This document shows, piece after piece, positions 14,064 through 22,567 of a DNA stretch of 25,656 nt. The translations under genes and the position numbers were made by a program. The notes below the pieces were generated by a model, which worked only from the letters and a program-made list of their open reading frames with translations, searched no databases and was not told the DNA's origin. Each line of letters starts with the position of its first letter. Positions within the stretch are counted from its first letter, which is position 1. The stretch covers positions 1 through 25,656 of the forward strand of contig CAJLNC010000032.1 in NCBI GenBank assembly GCA_905207905.1, in the 5' to 3' direction. Source of the stretch: an uncultured Lachnospiraceae bacterium. Lineage in GTDB: Bacteria; Bacillota_A; Clostridia; Lachnospirales; Lachnospiraceae.

Positions 14064-14846
14064 ATGAAAAATAAGAAAACATTGATGATCATCATTTTAG
14101 TATTTGCGTTGGTTTTGATTGGAGCGTCGGTTCTATACAATCAGCTGGGAAAGGAACTGGCTCCGGATCAGCTGTCTGTGCAGTCGGCTCCGACAACAGA
14201 AGGACAGAAAGAAACTTCTCCATTACAAGCAGAGAGTGGAGAAATGAAGCAGGAAGAAACGAAAAAGCCTGAGATAGAGAATGCGGGAGAGACAGAGTCA
14301 GAAAAGAACTTGGAGACAGAAGCGGCAGAGCCGGAAAAGGCGGAAGAGAAAAATACAGAGGCAGGGCGGGCCAATGGAGAAGCGTCTGAAACGGAAGCCC
14401 GTGAGACAGAAGCGGAGACAGACAACAGGATTTCAGCACCGGATTTTACCGTGTATACCAGAGAAGGTGAAGAAGTAAAGCTGTCTGATTATTTTGGAAA
14501 ACCCATTGTATTAAACTTCTGGGCCAGCTGGTGTGGCCCCTGCCAGATGGAAATGCCGGATTTCAATGAAAAGTATCTGGAACTGAAGGAGGAAGTGGAT
14601 TTTCTGATGATCAATATGACAGATGGATCCAGGGAGACGGTGGATGGGGCGTCTGGGTTTATTGAAGAAAAGGGATATGAATTCCCGGTCTTTTATGATA
14701 CGGATATGGATGCTGCCGCCACCTATGGAGCCTATTCCCTGCCCACTACTTATTTTATCGATCGGGACGGTTACGTGATTGCCCAGGCGAAAGGAGCTAT
14801 TGATGGGGCAACGCTTCAGAGAGGATTGGATCTGATCGTGGGTTAG
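14064..14846 (+). CDS. Membrane-anchored TlpA/ResA-like thioredoxin
   Basis: The 260-residue protein has an N-terminal membrane anchor (about residues 6-26) without a lipobox, a long Glu/Ala/Thr-rich spacer (about 36-122) and a C-terminal TlpA/ResA-type thioredoxin domain. The active site is WCGPC at 156-160 in NFWASWCGPCQMEMPDF, and the cis-proline loop is YSLPTTYFIDRDG. It should reduce disulfides outside the membrane using electrons from CcdA, encoded just upstream. AAGGAGG lies 6 nt before the ATG. The acidic spacer is unusually long and its repetitive GAA/GAG codons may vary between strains. The partner substrates, for example peroxides or methionine sulfoxide reductases, are not encoded here. 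Confidence 0.92.
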   Translation: MKNKKTLMIIILVFALVLIGASVLYNQLGKELAPDQLSVQSAPTTEGQKETSPLQAESGEMKQEETKKPEIENAGETESEKNLETEAAEPEKAEEKNTEAGRANGEASETEARETEAETDNRISAPDFTVYTREGEEVKLSDYFGKPIVLNFWASWCGPCQMEMPDFNEKYLELKEEVDFLMINMTDGSRETVDGASGFIEEKGYEFPVFYDTDMDAAATYGAYSLPTTYFIDRDGYVIAQAKGAIDGATLQRGLDLIVG

Positions 14847-14881
14847 GATGAAGAATTTCATAAAAGGTTATTTTTATTTAA

Positions 14882-14932
14882 AAGAAATGTCGGGGGGTAT
14901 GATTTGAAAGATTATGCACTCGGGCATTTCTT
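14882..14932 (+). terminator. Possible terminator of ccdA-tlpA
   Basis: AAGAAATGTC (14882-14891) can pair with GGCATTTCTT (14923-14932) in 10 positions with one G-T pair, followed by CATTTTG. The 31-nt loop and weak T-tract make this tentative. Confidence 0.4.
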
Positions 14933-15409
14933 CATTTTGAGGAAACAAATTAACTGAGTCAATTAAAGGGCGAAAGCATATTTGTTTTTTCAATCATATA
15001 GGTTTATTCTATCGGTTAATTGACGAGAAAAATATAAAACTCTGCATGACGGAGGTAATAATGGCGGAAAATAGGATGATTTTCAAGAATTCAGAAAAAT
15101 ATTTCTGAATCTCTGAATGGATTTGTAAGGTTTGGCAGAAATCCACGAAGGAATTCTTGGAATGGGATATCTAGATATTGCAGAAAAATAGGATGACATC
15201 AAATAGAAACATAAAAACACACAAAAAATAAGCTCTTATTATTTATATATGAATGCTAATCATTAGAGAGAAGATCTTATTAAATTAATTTCCCAAATCA
15301 AAAAAATTCATTAATACAAGTAAAAATCAATGAAGCTATCGTTTTTGAAAATCTTCATTATCTAGAATTCCATTCCGACTATTGATATAAAATAATAAAT
15401 TCTAAAAAA
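14933..15409. other. AT-rich gene-poor stretch before the sugar locus
   Basis: No gene is supported. A strong GGAGGT site precedes a 15-codon frame at 15061-15108 that then runs into stops, which could be the start of a decayed gene. GTCAATTAA (14958-14966) and TTAATTGAC (15016-15024) form a 9-bp inverted repeat with a 49-nt spacer. A 12-bp direct repeat AAAATAGGATGA occurs at 15068-15079 and 15185-15196. The drop in GC marks the change to the right-hand metabolic locus. Confidence 0.45.
15322..15359 (-). terminator. Possible terminator of the ROK gene
   Basis: On the minus strand AATGAAG pairs with CTTCATT across a 17-nt loop, and GATTTTTAC follows. It lies 51 nt beyond the stop codon of the ROK regulator. 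Confidence 0.4.
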
Positions 15410-16546
15410 TTAAATGTTTTCTATAAATTCACTTATGAATTGTATGGCAGCACCTGCAGCGGTTGCTTCGATTTTGTATTTACATGGCAAGGCATAATCG
15501 AGGGCTTTTTCGTCAAAAAAGCTTTTTTGATCGATTCTGGAGCATAAGTCTTCCATGTAGGGATTGATAAATGAACCGACATAGCCGCCGATTATGATGT
15601 TGCAATCAAATATCATATGAAGATTATGAATAGCTAAGGCAAGATGGTTCAGATAGTCATTCCAAATGCTTTCGGCTCCTGAATCATGCTGGCTGAGTAG
15701 TGCAAAAAATTCTTCTAAGTTCCCATTTGTATAGGAATCCAAGACTGTAGCATTGCATAAGGTGTCAAAACAACCATATTTTCCACAGTAACATTTTTTC
15801 TGTGAGTTTGTAATTAATTTTATATGACCGATTTCACCAGCTCTGTTGGAATTTCCTGAATAAATTTCTTTATTAAAGATAATGCAACCACCAATATTGT
15901 TATTTAAATTGAGATAGACAGCATTATCAATATTATTTTGCGTCCAGACTTCAGCAAAACCGGCAACAAGAGAATCATGAAACAGCCTAGTTGTATAAGG
16001 AATATATTTGGTGAAATCTTCTTTTGTTTTGTTGTTAAAATCTAAAGTGAGACCATAGATGATTCTCTGATCATTTTCAGAAATTAAACTTGGAACAGAA
16101 ATACCAACACCAAGCAGTTGCTTGTCGCTAATTTGAGCTTCTGTTTTGATCATTTCTACCAATTCTCCCAATTTTTTCAGGTAACCATCATCTGTCAAAT
16201 CAAATTTAATATGTTCTCGGTGCGAATGGGTTACCGAACCGAAAAAGTCAACGCTTACTATGGTAATATGATTGGCAGAAATAAAAATACCAATAGCCAT
16301 TCGACAGTCATTGACTGCAATATAGGTGGAGGCATTTCTGCCGCCGGTATTTTTTTTAAAATCAGAAATGGCAATATAGTGCTTTTCTTCCAGATATTGG
16401 AGATGTTGCGTTACAGTAGGAATACTGAGTCGTACATTGACAACAATATCCTGGCGAGATACAGGCCCATTATTTTTGATGTACTGATAAATGGATTGTC
16501 GATTTTGGTTTTTGGTGGAGGTTGAAACTATGTTTTTTTTGTACAT
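15410..16546 (-). CDS. ROK-family transcriptional regulator (NagC/XylR type)
   Basis: The 378-residue protein has an N-terminal winged helix (about residues 15-75: NRQSIYQYIKNNGPVSRQDI and SIPTVTQHLQYLEEKHYI) and a ROK sugar-kinase-like domain. The ROK zinc site is GEIGH (237-241) with CYCGKYGCFDTLC (Cys252, 254, 259, 264), where the usual Glu after GC is replaced by FD. The ATP-binding residues of true kinases are not clear, so it is a regulator rather than an enzyme. It is divergent from a sugar ABC transporter operon, which it most likely represses until sugar or polyol binds. AAGGAT lies upstream of the ATG. The sugar is unknown. Confidence 0.9.
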   Translation of the reverse strand: MYKKNIVSTSTKNQNRQSIYQYIKNNGPVSRQDIVVNVRLSIPTVTQHLQYLEEKHYIAISDFKKNTGGRNASTYIAVNDCRMAIGIFISANHITIVSVDFFGSVTHSHREHIKFDLTDDGYLKKLGELVEMIKTEAQISDKQLLGVGISVPSLISENDQRIIYGLTLDFNNKTKEDFTKYIPYTTRLFHDSLVAGFAEVWTQNNIDNAVYLNLNNNIGGCIIFNKEIYSGNSNRAGEIGHIKLITNSQKKCYCGKYGCFDTLCNATVLDSYTNGNLEEFFALLSQHDSGAESIWNDYLNHLALAIHNLHMIFDCNIIIGGYVGSFINPYMEDLCSRIDQKSFFDEKALDYALPCKYKIEATAAGAAIQFISEFIENI

Positions 16547-16596
16547 AATAGTATCCTTGTTTGTTTTGCGATTTGTTTTTGATTGATTAAAATCAC

Positions 16597-16614
16597 AATT
16601 ATTAATTAATAATT
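16597..16614. promoter_or_regulatory. 18-bp perfect palindrome in the ROK leader
   Basis: AATTATTAATTAATAATT is a perfect palindrome about 10-25 nt downstream of the predicted ROK transcription start, a position where a bound repressor blocks transcription. The low complexity of the sequence limits its weight. Confidence 0.4.
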
Positions 16615-16628
16615 CTGGTTTTTATATA

Positions 16629-16637
16629 ATTATAGCA
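16629..16637 (-). promoter_or_regulatory. Extended -10 promoter of the ROK gene
   Basis: TGC-TATAAT on the minus strand (TATAAT at 16634-16629) forms an extended -10 element. No good -35 box lies upstream. The predicted start is near 16622, about 76 nt before the ROK ATG. Confidence 0.45.
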
Positions 16638-16659
16638 CAAAAAAAGAGGAAAAAAAGAA

Positions 16660-16688
16660 TTGACATTAACATAAATAAGCTATATAAT
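16660..16688 (+). promoter_or_regulatory. Exact-consensus promoter of the ABC transporter operon
   Basis: TTGACA (16660-16665) and TATAAT (16683-16688), both perfect, are separated by the ideal 17 bp. The predicted start is near 16695. Confidence 0.8.
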
Positions 16689-16696
16689 AAAAACAC

Positions 16697-16719
16697 TTAA
16701 ATAAAACGGATTTATTTAA
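16697..16719. promoter_or_regulatory. Probable ROK operator at the transporter start site
   Basis: TTAAATAAA-ACGGA-TTTATTTAA is a perfect 9-bp inverted repeat beginning at the predicted transcription start. AT-rich palindromes of this size are typical targets of NagC/XylR-type regulators, and a ROK gene is divergent, so repression by steric block is likely. Confidence 0.55.
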
Positions 16720-16725
16720 TATATA

Positions 16726-16743
16726 TGTAAAAGGGGTTTTACA
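16726..16743. promoter_or_regulatory. Inverted repeat in the transporter leader
   Basis: TGTAAAA-GGGG-TTTTACA is a perfect 7-bp inverted repeat in the 5' leader, 41 nt before the ATG. It could be a second operator or a leader hairpin; it does not match the catabolite-repression cre consensus in length. Confidence 0.4.
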
Positions 16744-16784
16744 ATATATCAAATCCGAAATAATGCAGAAAAAGGAGAAGGAAT

Positions 16785-17849
16785 ATGAAAAAAAGATGGG
16801 TGGCAATTCTTATGAGTGCAGCAATGGTACTCGGGTGCGGGATGACAGCTATGGCAGAAGAAGATACCGTAAAAGTTGGTTTTGCGCTGAAGACTCTGAA
16901 TGGACCATATTTTGTTGCTTTGGCAGACGGTGTTGAGAAACTTTGTGAAGAAAAGGGATGGGAATTAACTACCCTTGTAGCAGATGAAGACATTACAAAA
17001 GAAGCCGAAAATATGGAAACTTTTATTGCTCAAGGTATGGATATTGTTTTTCTAAACAGTATTGATCCAGACGCTTGCATTCCATCAGTAGATGCGGTAG
17101 CAGAAGCGGGTATTCCGTTGATCAATCTTGATTCCGATACAAATTCTGAAACACATGTTACGACTGTTTATTCTAATAATTTGGAAAATGGAAGACTTTC
17201 CGGGCTTGCATATGTAGAATGGCTGAAAGCTCAAGGAAAAGAAGAAGAAGGAATCAAAGCAGTTCTGGTAAGTGGTGCTAAGGGAAATATTGCTGGTTAT
17301 GAGAGACGCGGTGGATTGTTTGCGGGTATTGTTCAGGGAATGACCGGATGTACAGAAGAAGAAGCGTGGGCAGCCCGTGATGAAATTGAAAATCAGCTGA
17401 TTGACAAAGGGACTGCTGAGTATCCAGATGCAAAATTAGAAATTGTAGGTCAGGGTTGGGGTGCTTGGACTGTTGATGATGGTCTTGTGGCAGTAGAAGA
17501 TTTTATTACTGCTAACCCGGATATCAATTGTGTCCTTGGTGAAAACGATCAGATGTTGTTTGGTGCTATGACGGCTCTTGAAAATGCAGGGCTGGAAGGT
17601 GTTGCACTAGTAGCCGGAGCAGACGGAGCAAAAGAAGCCTTTGATCTGATCAAAGAAAATGATACGGCAGTTAATCCGTATATCGTTTCAGGTTTAAACA
17701 GCCCGAGCCTGGTTGCTGAGGGTGGTATTGATGTTGCTCAGCAGCTTCTTGACGGAGCAGAATGGGATAGTTTTGAGAAAATTACTATGACAGCAGCTGT
17801 TGGAGTTACCAAAGAAAATGTTGATGAATGGTATGATTACGGTTTCTAA
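16785..17849 (+). CDS. Sugar ABC transporter substrate-binding protein (RbsB-like)
   Basis: The 354-residue exported protein belongs to the periplasmic-binding protein type I sugar family (Peripla_BP_4). The signal peptide MKKRWVAILMSAAMVLGC is followed by AMAEED. Cys18 in VLGC could serve as a lipobox, with signal peptidase I cleavage after AMA as the alternative. The mature domain shows FALKTLNGPYFVALADGVEKL, the hinge-side FLNSIDPDACIPSVDAVAEAGIPLI, and NCVLGENDQMLFGAMTAL, all typical of ribose/xylose/inositol-type binders. AAGGAG lies before the ATG. It starts an operon with an ATPase and a permease from a consensus promoter with a ROK operator. A hairpin follows its stop codon. The ligand cannot be deduced. 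Confidence 0.93.
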   Translation: MKKRWVAILMSAAMVLGCGMTAMAEEDTVKVGFALKTLNGPYFVALADGVEKLCEEKGWELTTLVADEDITKEAENMETFIAQGMDIVFLNSIDPDACIPSVDAVAEAGIPLINLDSDTNSETHVTTVYSNNLENGRLSGLAYVEWLKAQGKEEEGIKAVLVSGAKGNIAGYERRGGLFAGIVQGMTGCTEEEAWAARDEIENQLIDKGTAEYPDAKLEIVGQGWGAWTVDDGLVAVEDFITANPDINCVLGENDQMLFGAMTALENAGLEGVALVAGADGAKEAFDLIKENDTAVNPYIVSGLNSPSLVAEGGIDVAQQLLDGAEWDSFEKITMTAAVGVTKENVDEWYDYGF

Positions 17850-17912
17850 GGAAAAGACATCAGAAAATTTGCAGCAGGGACTGGCTTTTAAAGTTATAAT
17901 GGTATTGGTTTA

Positions 17913-17949
17913 AAGATAAGGTCACCAGCTTCGCCGGTGACCTTATCTT
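17913..17949 (+). terminator. Intercistronic hairpin after the binding-protein gene
   Basis: A perfect 14-bp stem, AAGATAAGGTCACC with GGTGACCTTATCTT, closes a 9-nt loop. No T-run follows directly. Located between a binding-protein gene and its ATPase gene, it probably stabilises the upstream mRNA or causes partial termination, giving more binding protein than membrane components. Confidence 0.65.
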
Positions 17950-17984
17950 CATCTTATGGGAAAGAAGTTTATGGAGGTTAAGGC

Positions 17985-19481
17985 ATGCAGCAGTCGCAGT
18001 ACAGATTAGAAATGAAAAACATTTCAAAACGTTTCGGTGGTGTAAAAGCATTAACTGATGTATCGTTACAGATTGAACCTGGAGAAATCCATGCCCTTAT
18101 CGGAGAAAATGGCGCAGGAAAATCAACGCTTATGAAGATTTTATCAGGGGCATATAAAAGAGACAGTGGAAGTATTTATATTGATGGAAAGGAAGTTACG
18201 ATCAATAATCCAAAAGATGCAAAGCGTCTTGGCGTTGCCATTATATATCAGGAGTTTATGCTGGCGCCGGATCTTACAGTTGCAGAAAACATTTATATTG
18301 ATCAGCTTTCATCAGGGAAACCATTGATCAATTGGAAAGAATTGAATCGAAAGGCCAAAGAGCAGCTTACGAATTTGGGATTTGATGATATTTCGCCTAT
18401 GGCGAAAGTGAGAAGTTTAAGCGTTGCATATCAACAGGTAGTTGAGATCTGCAAAAATTTGACTAGAAATGCGAAAATTTTAGTTTTGGATGAGCCTACG
18501 GCGGTGCTTACTTTTGCAGAAATTCAGAAATTGTTCGGGATTCTTAGAAAGTTAAAGGATGAAGGCGTAAGTATTATTTATATTTCTCACCGTTTGGAAG
18601 AGATTTTTGAATTGAGCAGCCATATTACGGTTCTAAAAGATGGAACTTTTGTGGACAAAGTAGAAACTTCTTCTATTAATAAAGAAAAATTGGTTACGAT
18701 GATGGTGGGGCGTGAGATGTCTCAAATGTTCCCTCCAAGGAATGCAAAAATTGGAGATGAAGTTCTTCGAGTAGAAAAATTGAATGCGGGAAAAATGGTA
18801 CAGAATGTCAGTTTTAGTGTAAAAGCAGGGGAAATTCTTGGCTTTAGCGGACTGGTTGGCGCTGGCAGAACAGAGACCATGAAGACTATTTTCGGAGCAA
18901 TAAAAAAAGATAGCGGAGATATTTATTATTTTGGTCAGAAAACAGATTTTAAGGATCCCAGGGATTCGATACGTAAAGGCTTTGGAATGCTTCCGGAAAA
19001 CAGAAAAGAGGAAGGCTTGGTATTAACACAGAGTATTCGGTCAAATTCAACACTGACAATTTTAAATGACAGGATTGCACCAAGGCAGGTGATTAATCAC
19101 AAAAAAGAGAAAGAATTTGTGAAAGAAATATTGGCTGGTATGTCTACCAAATATGGAGATACGGAAGATAATGCAAATAGCTTGAGTGGGGGCAATCAGC
19201 AGAAGGTAGCTTTGGCAAAATGGCTTGCAGCAGAATGTAAATGTCTGGTATTTGATGAACCTACGCGAGGCGTAGATGTTGGTGCCAAAACAGAAATTTA
19301 TAAGATCATGAATGATCTTGCAGAGAAAGGTGTTGCCATTATCATGATCTCTTCAGAAATGACGGAAATCATTGGGATGTGTGACCGTGCGATTGTTATG
19401 AGACAGGGTAAAATTTCTGGAGAATTTTCTAGGGAAGATCTCGCAGAAGATAATCTTATTAAGTCCGCAATGGGGGTATAA
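17985..19481 (+). CDS. Sugar ABC transporter ATP-binding protein (RbsA-like)
   Basis: The 498-residue cytoplasmic protein contains two fused ABC ATPase domains, as in RbsA, XylG and MglA. The first domain has Walker A GENGAGKST (40-48), Q-loop YQEFMLAP, signature-like LSVAYQQVVEICKN and Walker B ILVLDEPTAVL. The second has a degenerate Walker A GLVGAGRTE, signature LSGGNQQKV and Walker B LVFDEPTRGVDVG. The degenerate second P-loop is normal for this family. GGAGGT precedes the ATG. It couples ATP hydrolysis to sugar uptake with the downstream permease, whose gene begins 3 nt after this stop codon. Confidence 0.95.
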   Translation: MQQSQYRLEMKNISKRFGGVKALTDVSLQIEPGEIHALIGENGAGKSTLMKILSGAYKRDSGSIYIDGKEVTINNPKDAKRLGVAIIYQEFMLAPDLTVAENIYIDQLSSGKPLINWKELNRKAKEQLTNLGFDDISPMAKVRSLSVAYQQVVEICKNLTRNAKILVLDEPTAVLTFAEIQKLFGILRKLKDEGVSIIYISHRLEEIFELSSHITVLKDGTFVDKVETSSINKEKLVTMMVGREMSQMFPPRNAKIGDEVLRVEKLNAGKMVQNVSFSVKAGEILGFSGLVGAGRTETMKTIFGAIKKDSGDIYYFGQKTDFKDPRDSIRKGFGMLPENRKEEGLVLTQSIRSNSTLTILNDRIAPRQVINHKKEKEFVKEILAGMSTKYGDTEDNANSLSGGNQQKVALAKWLAAECKCLVFDEPTRGVDVGAKTEIYKIMNDLAEKGVAIIMISSEMTEIIGMCDRAIVMRQGKISGEFSREDLAEDNLIKSAMGV

Positions 19482-19484
19482 AAA

Positions 19485-20435
19485 ATGAAAAAACAAGGAA
19501 ATATTAAAAAGGTTTTGGTGCAGAATAATACATATTTGATTTTTCTGGGTTTGGTTATTGTTTGTGCGCTGCTGTCTGATACATTCCTTACAGCAATGAA
19601 CATCCGCAACATTGCATTACAGCAGTCGGGTCCCATCTGTGTTGTCCTTGGTATGCTGTTTGTTATTTTGACTGGCGGGATTGATTTGTCGGTTGGATCA
19701 ATTATGGCTCTTGGAGCGGCTGCTACAGCGTATATGATCGTGAATTGGAATGTGCATTTTATTCCCGCTATGCTGATTACTCTTGTTATGGGATTAATAG
19801 CAGGAATGATTACTGGTATTTTGGTTGCATACGCAAATTTTCAGGGCTTTGTAGCTTCCTTGACCATGATGACAATGGCAAGGGGATTGGCTTTGATGAT
19901 CACTCGAGGTGCTCCGATTAGATTGGATAAGGCAACGCTTGGAACACTGGTAAATAAAGAATACTTATATCCGGTTTTGTTTATTGTAGTTATTCTCATT
20001 GCAGCCTTTGTTTTTATTCAGAAATATACTGCATATGGACGTATTATTATTGCAATCGGAAGTAATAGTAAATCGGTGGAGTTGGCCGGTATTCATGTTA
20101 AAAAATATTTGGTATCTGTATATGCAATATCTGGTTTGATGTCTGCCCTTGGTGGTGTTATTATTGCGGCACGATCTTCAACTGGAAGCGCTACAATCGG
20201 CCAGGGTCAGGAGTTGGATGCGATTGCAGCTTGTGTAATTGGCGGTGCCAGTCTTGCTGGTGGTAAAGGAAATGTAACGAAAGCTGTTATTGGCGCTTTG
20301 GTACTTGCGCTGATCAGTAATATTATGAATCTGTGTGCAGTTCCAGCATATCCGCAGGATGTTATCAAAGGTATCATTATTATTTTGGCAGTATTGCTGC
20401 AGCTGATGACAGATAGGACGGAAAGCACGGTTTAA
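19485..20435 (+). CDS. Sugar ABC transporter permease (RbsC-like)
   Basis: The 316-residue integral membrane protein has about eight to ten hydrophobic segments and matches the branched-chain/ribose permease family (BPD_transp_2). Landmarks are GGIDLSVGSIMALGAAATAY near residue 65, AYGRIIIAIGSNSKSVELAGI and the conserved GGASLAGGKGNV. It forms the membrane channel for the binding protein and ATPase encoded just upstream. Only 3 nt separate it from the ATPase gene, and the binding site GGGGG lies within the end of that gene. One permease gene is present, so a homodimer is expected as in RbsC. Confidence 0.94.
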   Translation: MKKQGNIKKVLVQNNTYLIFLGLVIVCALLSDTFLTAMNIRNIALQQSGPICVVLGMLFVILTGGIDLSVGSIMALGAAATAYMIVNWNVHFIPAMLITLVMGLIAGMITGILVAYANFQGFVASLTMMTMARGLALMITRGAPIRLDKATLGTLVNKEYLYPVLFIVVILIAAFVFIQKYTAYGRIIIAIGSNSKSVELAGIHVKKYLVSVYAISGLMSALGGVIIAARSSTGSATIGQGQELDAIAACVIGGASLAGGKGNVTKAVIGALVLALISNIMNLCAVPAYPQDVIKGIIIILAVLLQLMTDRTESTV

Positions 20436-20468
20436 ATTTAAAAATAAAATAGAAGGAGGATTTGCATT

Positions 20469-21533
20469 ATGAGCGAGAGAAAAAATGGTAGAATGATGGC
20501 TGCATTTTTGCCGGGAAACAGTACCGCGGTATTAAAAGAAGTAGATATTCCTACTCCGGGGCCAGGTCAGGTTTTGGTAAAAACTATGGCATCAACCATT
20601 TGCGGAAGCGATATTCGTTGTATTTACCGTGAGCATGTGGGGAAGGGGCCGGAGGGTTATATTCCCGGAACGATTGCTGGACACGAGCCTTGCGGTATTA
20701 TCGTAGAGGAAGGCACCGGATTGAAGCGTTTTAAAAAGGGAGACAGAGTGATAATTTATCATATCTCCGGCTGCGGAGTTTGTTATGAATGCAGAAAAGG
20801 ATATGCAGTTGCCTGTAAGAGCCCGCATCGCAAGGCTTATGGCTGGCAGAGAGATGGCGGCATGGCCCCATACATTTTGGCTGATGAGAAAGATTTGATT
20901 GCTCTTCCAGACGAATTAAGCTATAAGGATGGCGCGCAGGTGGCTTGTGGTTTCGGAACCGTGTATGAAGCCTTAGAAAAGATACAGGTCTCTGGTAATG
21001 ACGCTGTTTTAGTTACCGGCTTGGGACCGGTGGGAATGGCTGCGCTGATGCTGGCAAAGGCAATGGGGGCAAACAAATTAATTGGCGTTGAAATGAATGA
21101 AGAGCGCATTGCTTTGGCAAAAAAACTCGGTTTGATCGATTATGGCTTCAAACCAGATGAAGCTTATGATAAAGTAATGGAATTAACTAACGGAAATGGT
21201 GTAGAGAAGGCTCTGGATGCAAGCGCAGATGATTCAGCGCGTCGTCTGGCTGTTCGCTGTACAAGGGATTGGGGGAAAATTGCTTTTGTTGGAGAAGGCG
21301 GAACCTGTACGTTTGAACCGAGCCCGGATATTATTCATGGGCAGAAGACGATTTACGGCTCCTGGGTAACCTCACTGTGGCGGATGGAAGATCTGGTGGA
21401 GCGCCTGGTGCGCTGGGGAATCCATCCGGAAGATTTGATTACTCATGAGTTTCCACTGGAAAAGGTAGATGAAGCCTATGCTCTTATGGCGAGCGGTAAA
21501 TGCGGAAAAGTAGCAGTAGTATTTCCAGAATAA
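20469..21533 (+). CDS. Zinc-dependent medium-chain dehydrogenase (first)
   Basis: The 354-residue enzyme is an MDR-family alcohol/polyol dehydrogenase. Catalytic zinc ligands are in TICGSDIRC (Cys) and GHEPCG (His-Glu); the structural zinc lobe is complete with GCGVCYECRKGYAVAC. The NAD(P) fold shows VTGLGPVGMAALMLAKAMGA with Glu in GVEMNEER, which favours NAD. GGAGG precedes the ATG. It lies 33 nt after the permease gene and is transcribed with the transporter, so its substrate is probably the imported compound or its first product. A residue insert before the core, MSERKNGRM, is short. Relatives include threonine, sorbitol and other sugar-alcohol dehydrogenases. Confidence 0.9.
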   Translation: MSERKNGRMMAAFLPGNSTAVLKEVDIPTPGPGQVLVKTMASTICGSDIRCIYREHVGKGPEGYIPGTIAGHEPCGIIVEEGTGLKRFKKGDRVIIYHISGCGVCYECRKGYAVACKSPHRKAYGWQRDGGMAPYILADEKDLIALPDELSYKDGAQVACGFGTVYEALEKIQVSGNDAVLVTGLGPVGMAALMLAKAMGANKLIGVEMNEERIALAKKLGLIDYGFKPDEAYDKVMELTNGNGVEKALDASADDSARRLAVRCTRDWGKIAFVGEGGTCTFEPSPDIIHGQKTIYGSWVTSLWRMEDLVERLVRWGIHPEDLITHEFPLEKVDEAYALMASGKCGKVAVVFPE

Positions 21534-21612
21534 ACAAAAACAGATAGGCATAACAGAGACAAAGACAACGGTTTGAATAACAGTTATAGAAAAATAAAGG
21601 GGGAATAAAATT

Positions 21613-22377
21613 ATGTATTTAGAAGAACTGTTTGGATTAAAAGGAAAAACTGCAATTGTAACGGGAGCTGGAAGAGGGATTGGACAGGTAGTAGCCTGTG
21701 GGCTTGCGAAAGCGGGAGCCGAGGTAGTCAGCATCAGCAGAAGTGGTGCGCCGGAAACGGTGAAAATGATTAAAGAGGATGGCGGAAAAGCATACGATCT
21801 AAAAGCAGATGTTACGAAGGAAGCGGAAGTAGATGCTGCTTTGGCAGAGGTAGTGAAGCGTTCCGGAAAGATTGACATTCTTTTCAATAATGCAGGCGTT
21901 TGTCTGCACAAGGATACCTTTAGCGCAACAATTGAGGAATGGAGGAATGTAATTGATATTAATCTGACTGGTGAATATATTATGGCAAGAGCAGTCGGAA
22001 AGATTATGGTTGATCTGGGAATTAAAGGTTGTATCGTTAATATGGCATCTATGTCAGGAAGTATTGTAAATATTCCTCAGTGGCAGGCATCTTATAATGC
22101 ATCAAAAGCAGGCGTTATGCATATGACAAAGTCTCTGGCAATGGAATGGATTGATTATGGTATCCGCGTAAATAGCTTAAGCCCGGGATATATTTCAACA
22201 CCCATGGCAGCAGATGTTCCGCAGGAACTGAAGGACGCTTGGATGCCGCTATTCCCTATGCATCGTATGGGTAAACCGGAAGAGCTGATACCGGCGATTC
22301 TGTACCTGGTAAGTCCTGCATCTACCTATACAACTGGAACTGATATGATCGTAGACGGTGGATATACCCTGATTTAA
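21613..22377 (+). CDS. Short-chain dehydrogenase/reductase
   Basis: The 254-residue enzyme is a classical SDR. The cofactor motif is TGAGRGIGQ near residue 18, NNAG follows in ILFNNAGVCLHKD, the catalytic Ser is in NMASMSGS and the Tyr-Lys pair in YNASKAG. The C-terminal SPGYISTPMAA and GTDMIVDGGY are typical of the gluconate 5-dehydrogenase, polyol and 3-oxoacyl reductase branch. GGGGGAATAAAATT precedes the ATG. As the last gene of the transporter operon before a strong terminator, it probably interconverts a polyol and keto-sugar of the same pathway as the upstream MDR enzyme. Exact substrate cannot be told. Confidence 0.92.
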   Translation: MYLEELFGLKGKTAIVTGAGRGIGQVVACGLAKAGAEVVSISRSGAPETVKMIKEDGGKAYDLKADVTKEAEVDAALAEVVKRSGKIDILFNNAGVCLHKDTFSATIEEWRNVIDINLTGEYIMARAVGKIMVDLGIKGCIVNMASMSGSIVNIPQWQASYNASKAGVMHMTKSLAMEWIDYGIRVNSLSPGYISTPMAADVPQELKDAWMPLFPMHRMGKPEELIPAILYLVSPASTYTTGTDMIVDGGYTLI

Positions 22378-22454
22378 GAAGAATTTTGCAGATGGGAAAG
22401 AAGTGCTGTTGTTCCGATGTTTTTAGTATAAAATATAATCAAGGCTGTTAAAAG

Positions 22455-22504
22455 ATGCCTGTGGAGAAGTGTGCATAAAGCATGCTCACCCCACAGGCAT
22501 TTTT
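22455..22504. terminator. Bidirectional intrinsic terminator
   Basis: ATGCCTGTGG (22455-22464) pairs with CCACAGGCAT (22491-22500), followed by TTTTT-like ATTTTTAG on the plus strand, while AAAAG on the left gives a T-run on the minus strand. Inner GTGTGCAT/ATGCTCAC pairing extends the stem. It sits between the convergent SDR and dehydrogenase operons. Confidence 0.8.
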
Positions 22505-22567
22505 AGAAGATTGTCAGGTTCTGATGAAAAATAGAAAGGCTATCAAAAAAGAACAGCATTCCTATGA

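Noticed and set aside
16118..16525. A 135-codon plus-strand frame inside the ROK gene
   Set aside because: It is antisense to a well-supported ROK regulator and has no domain of its own.
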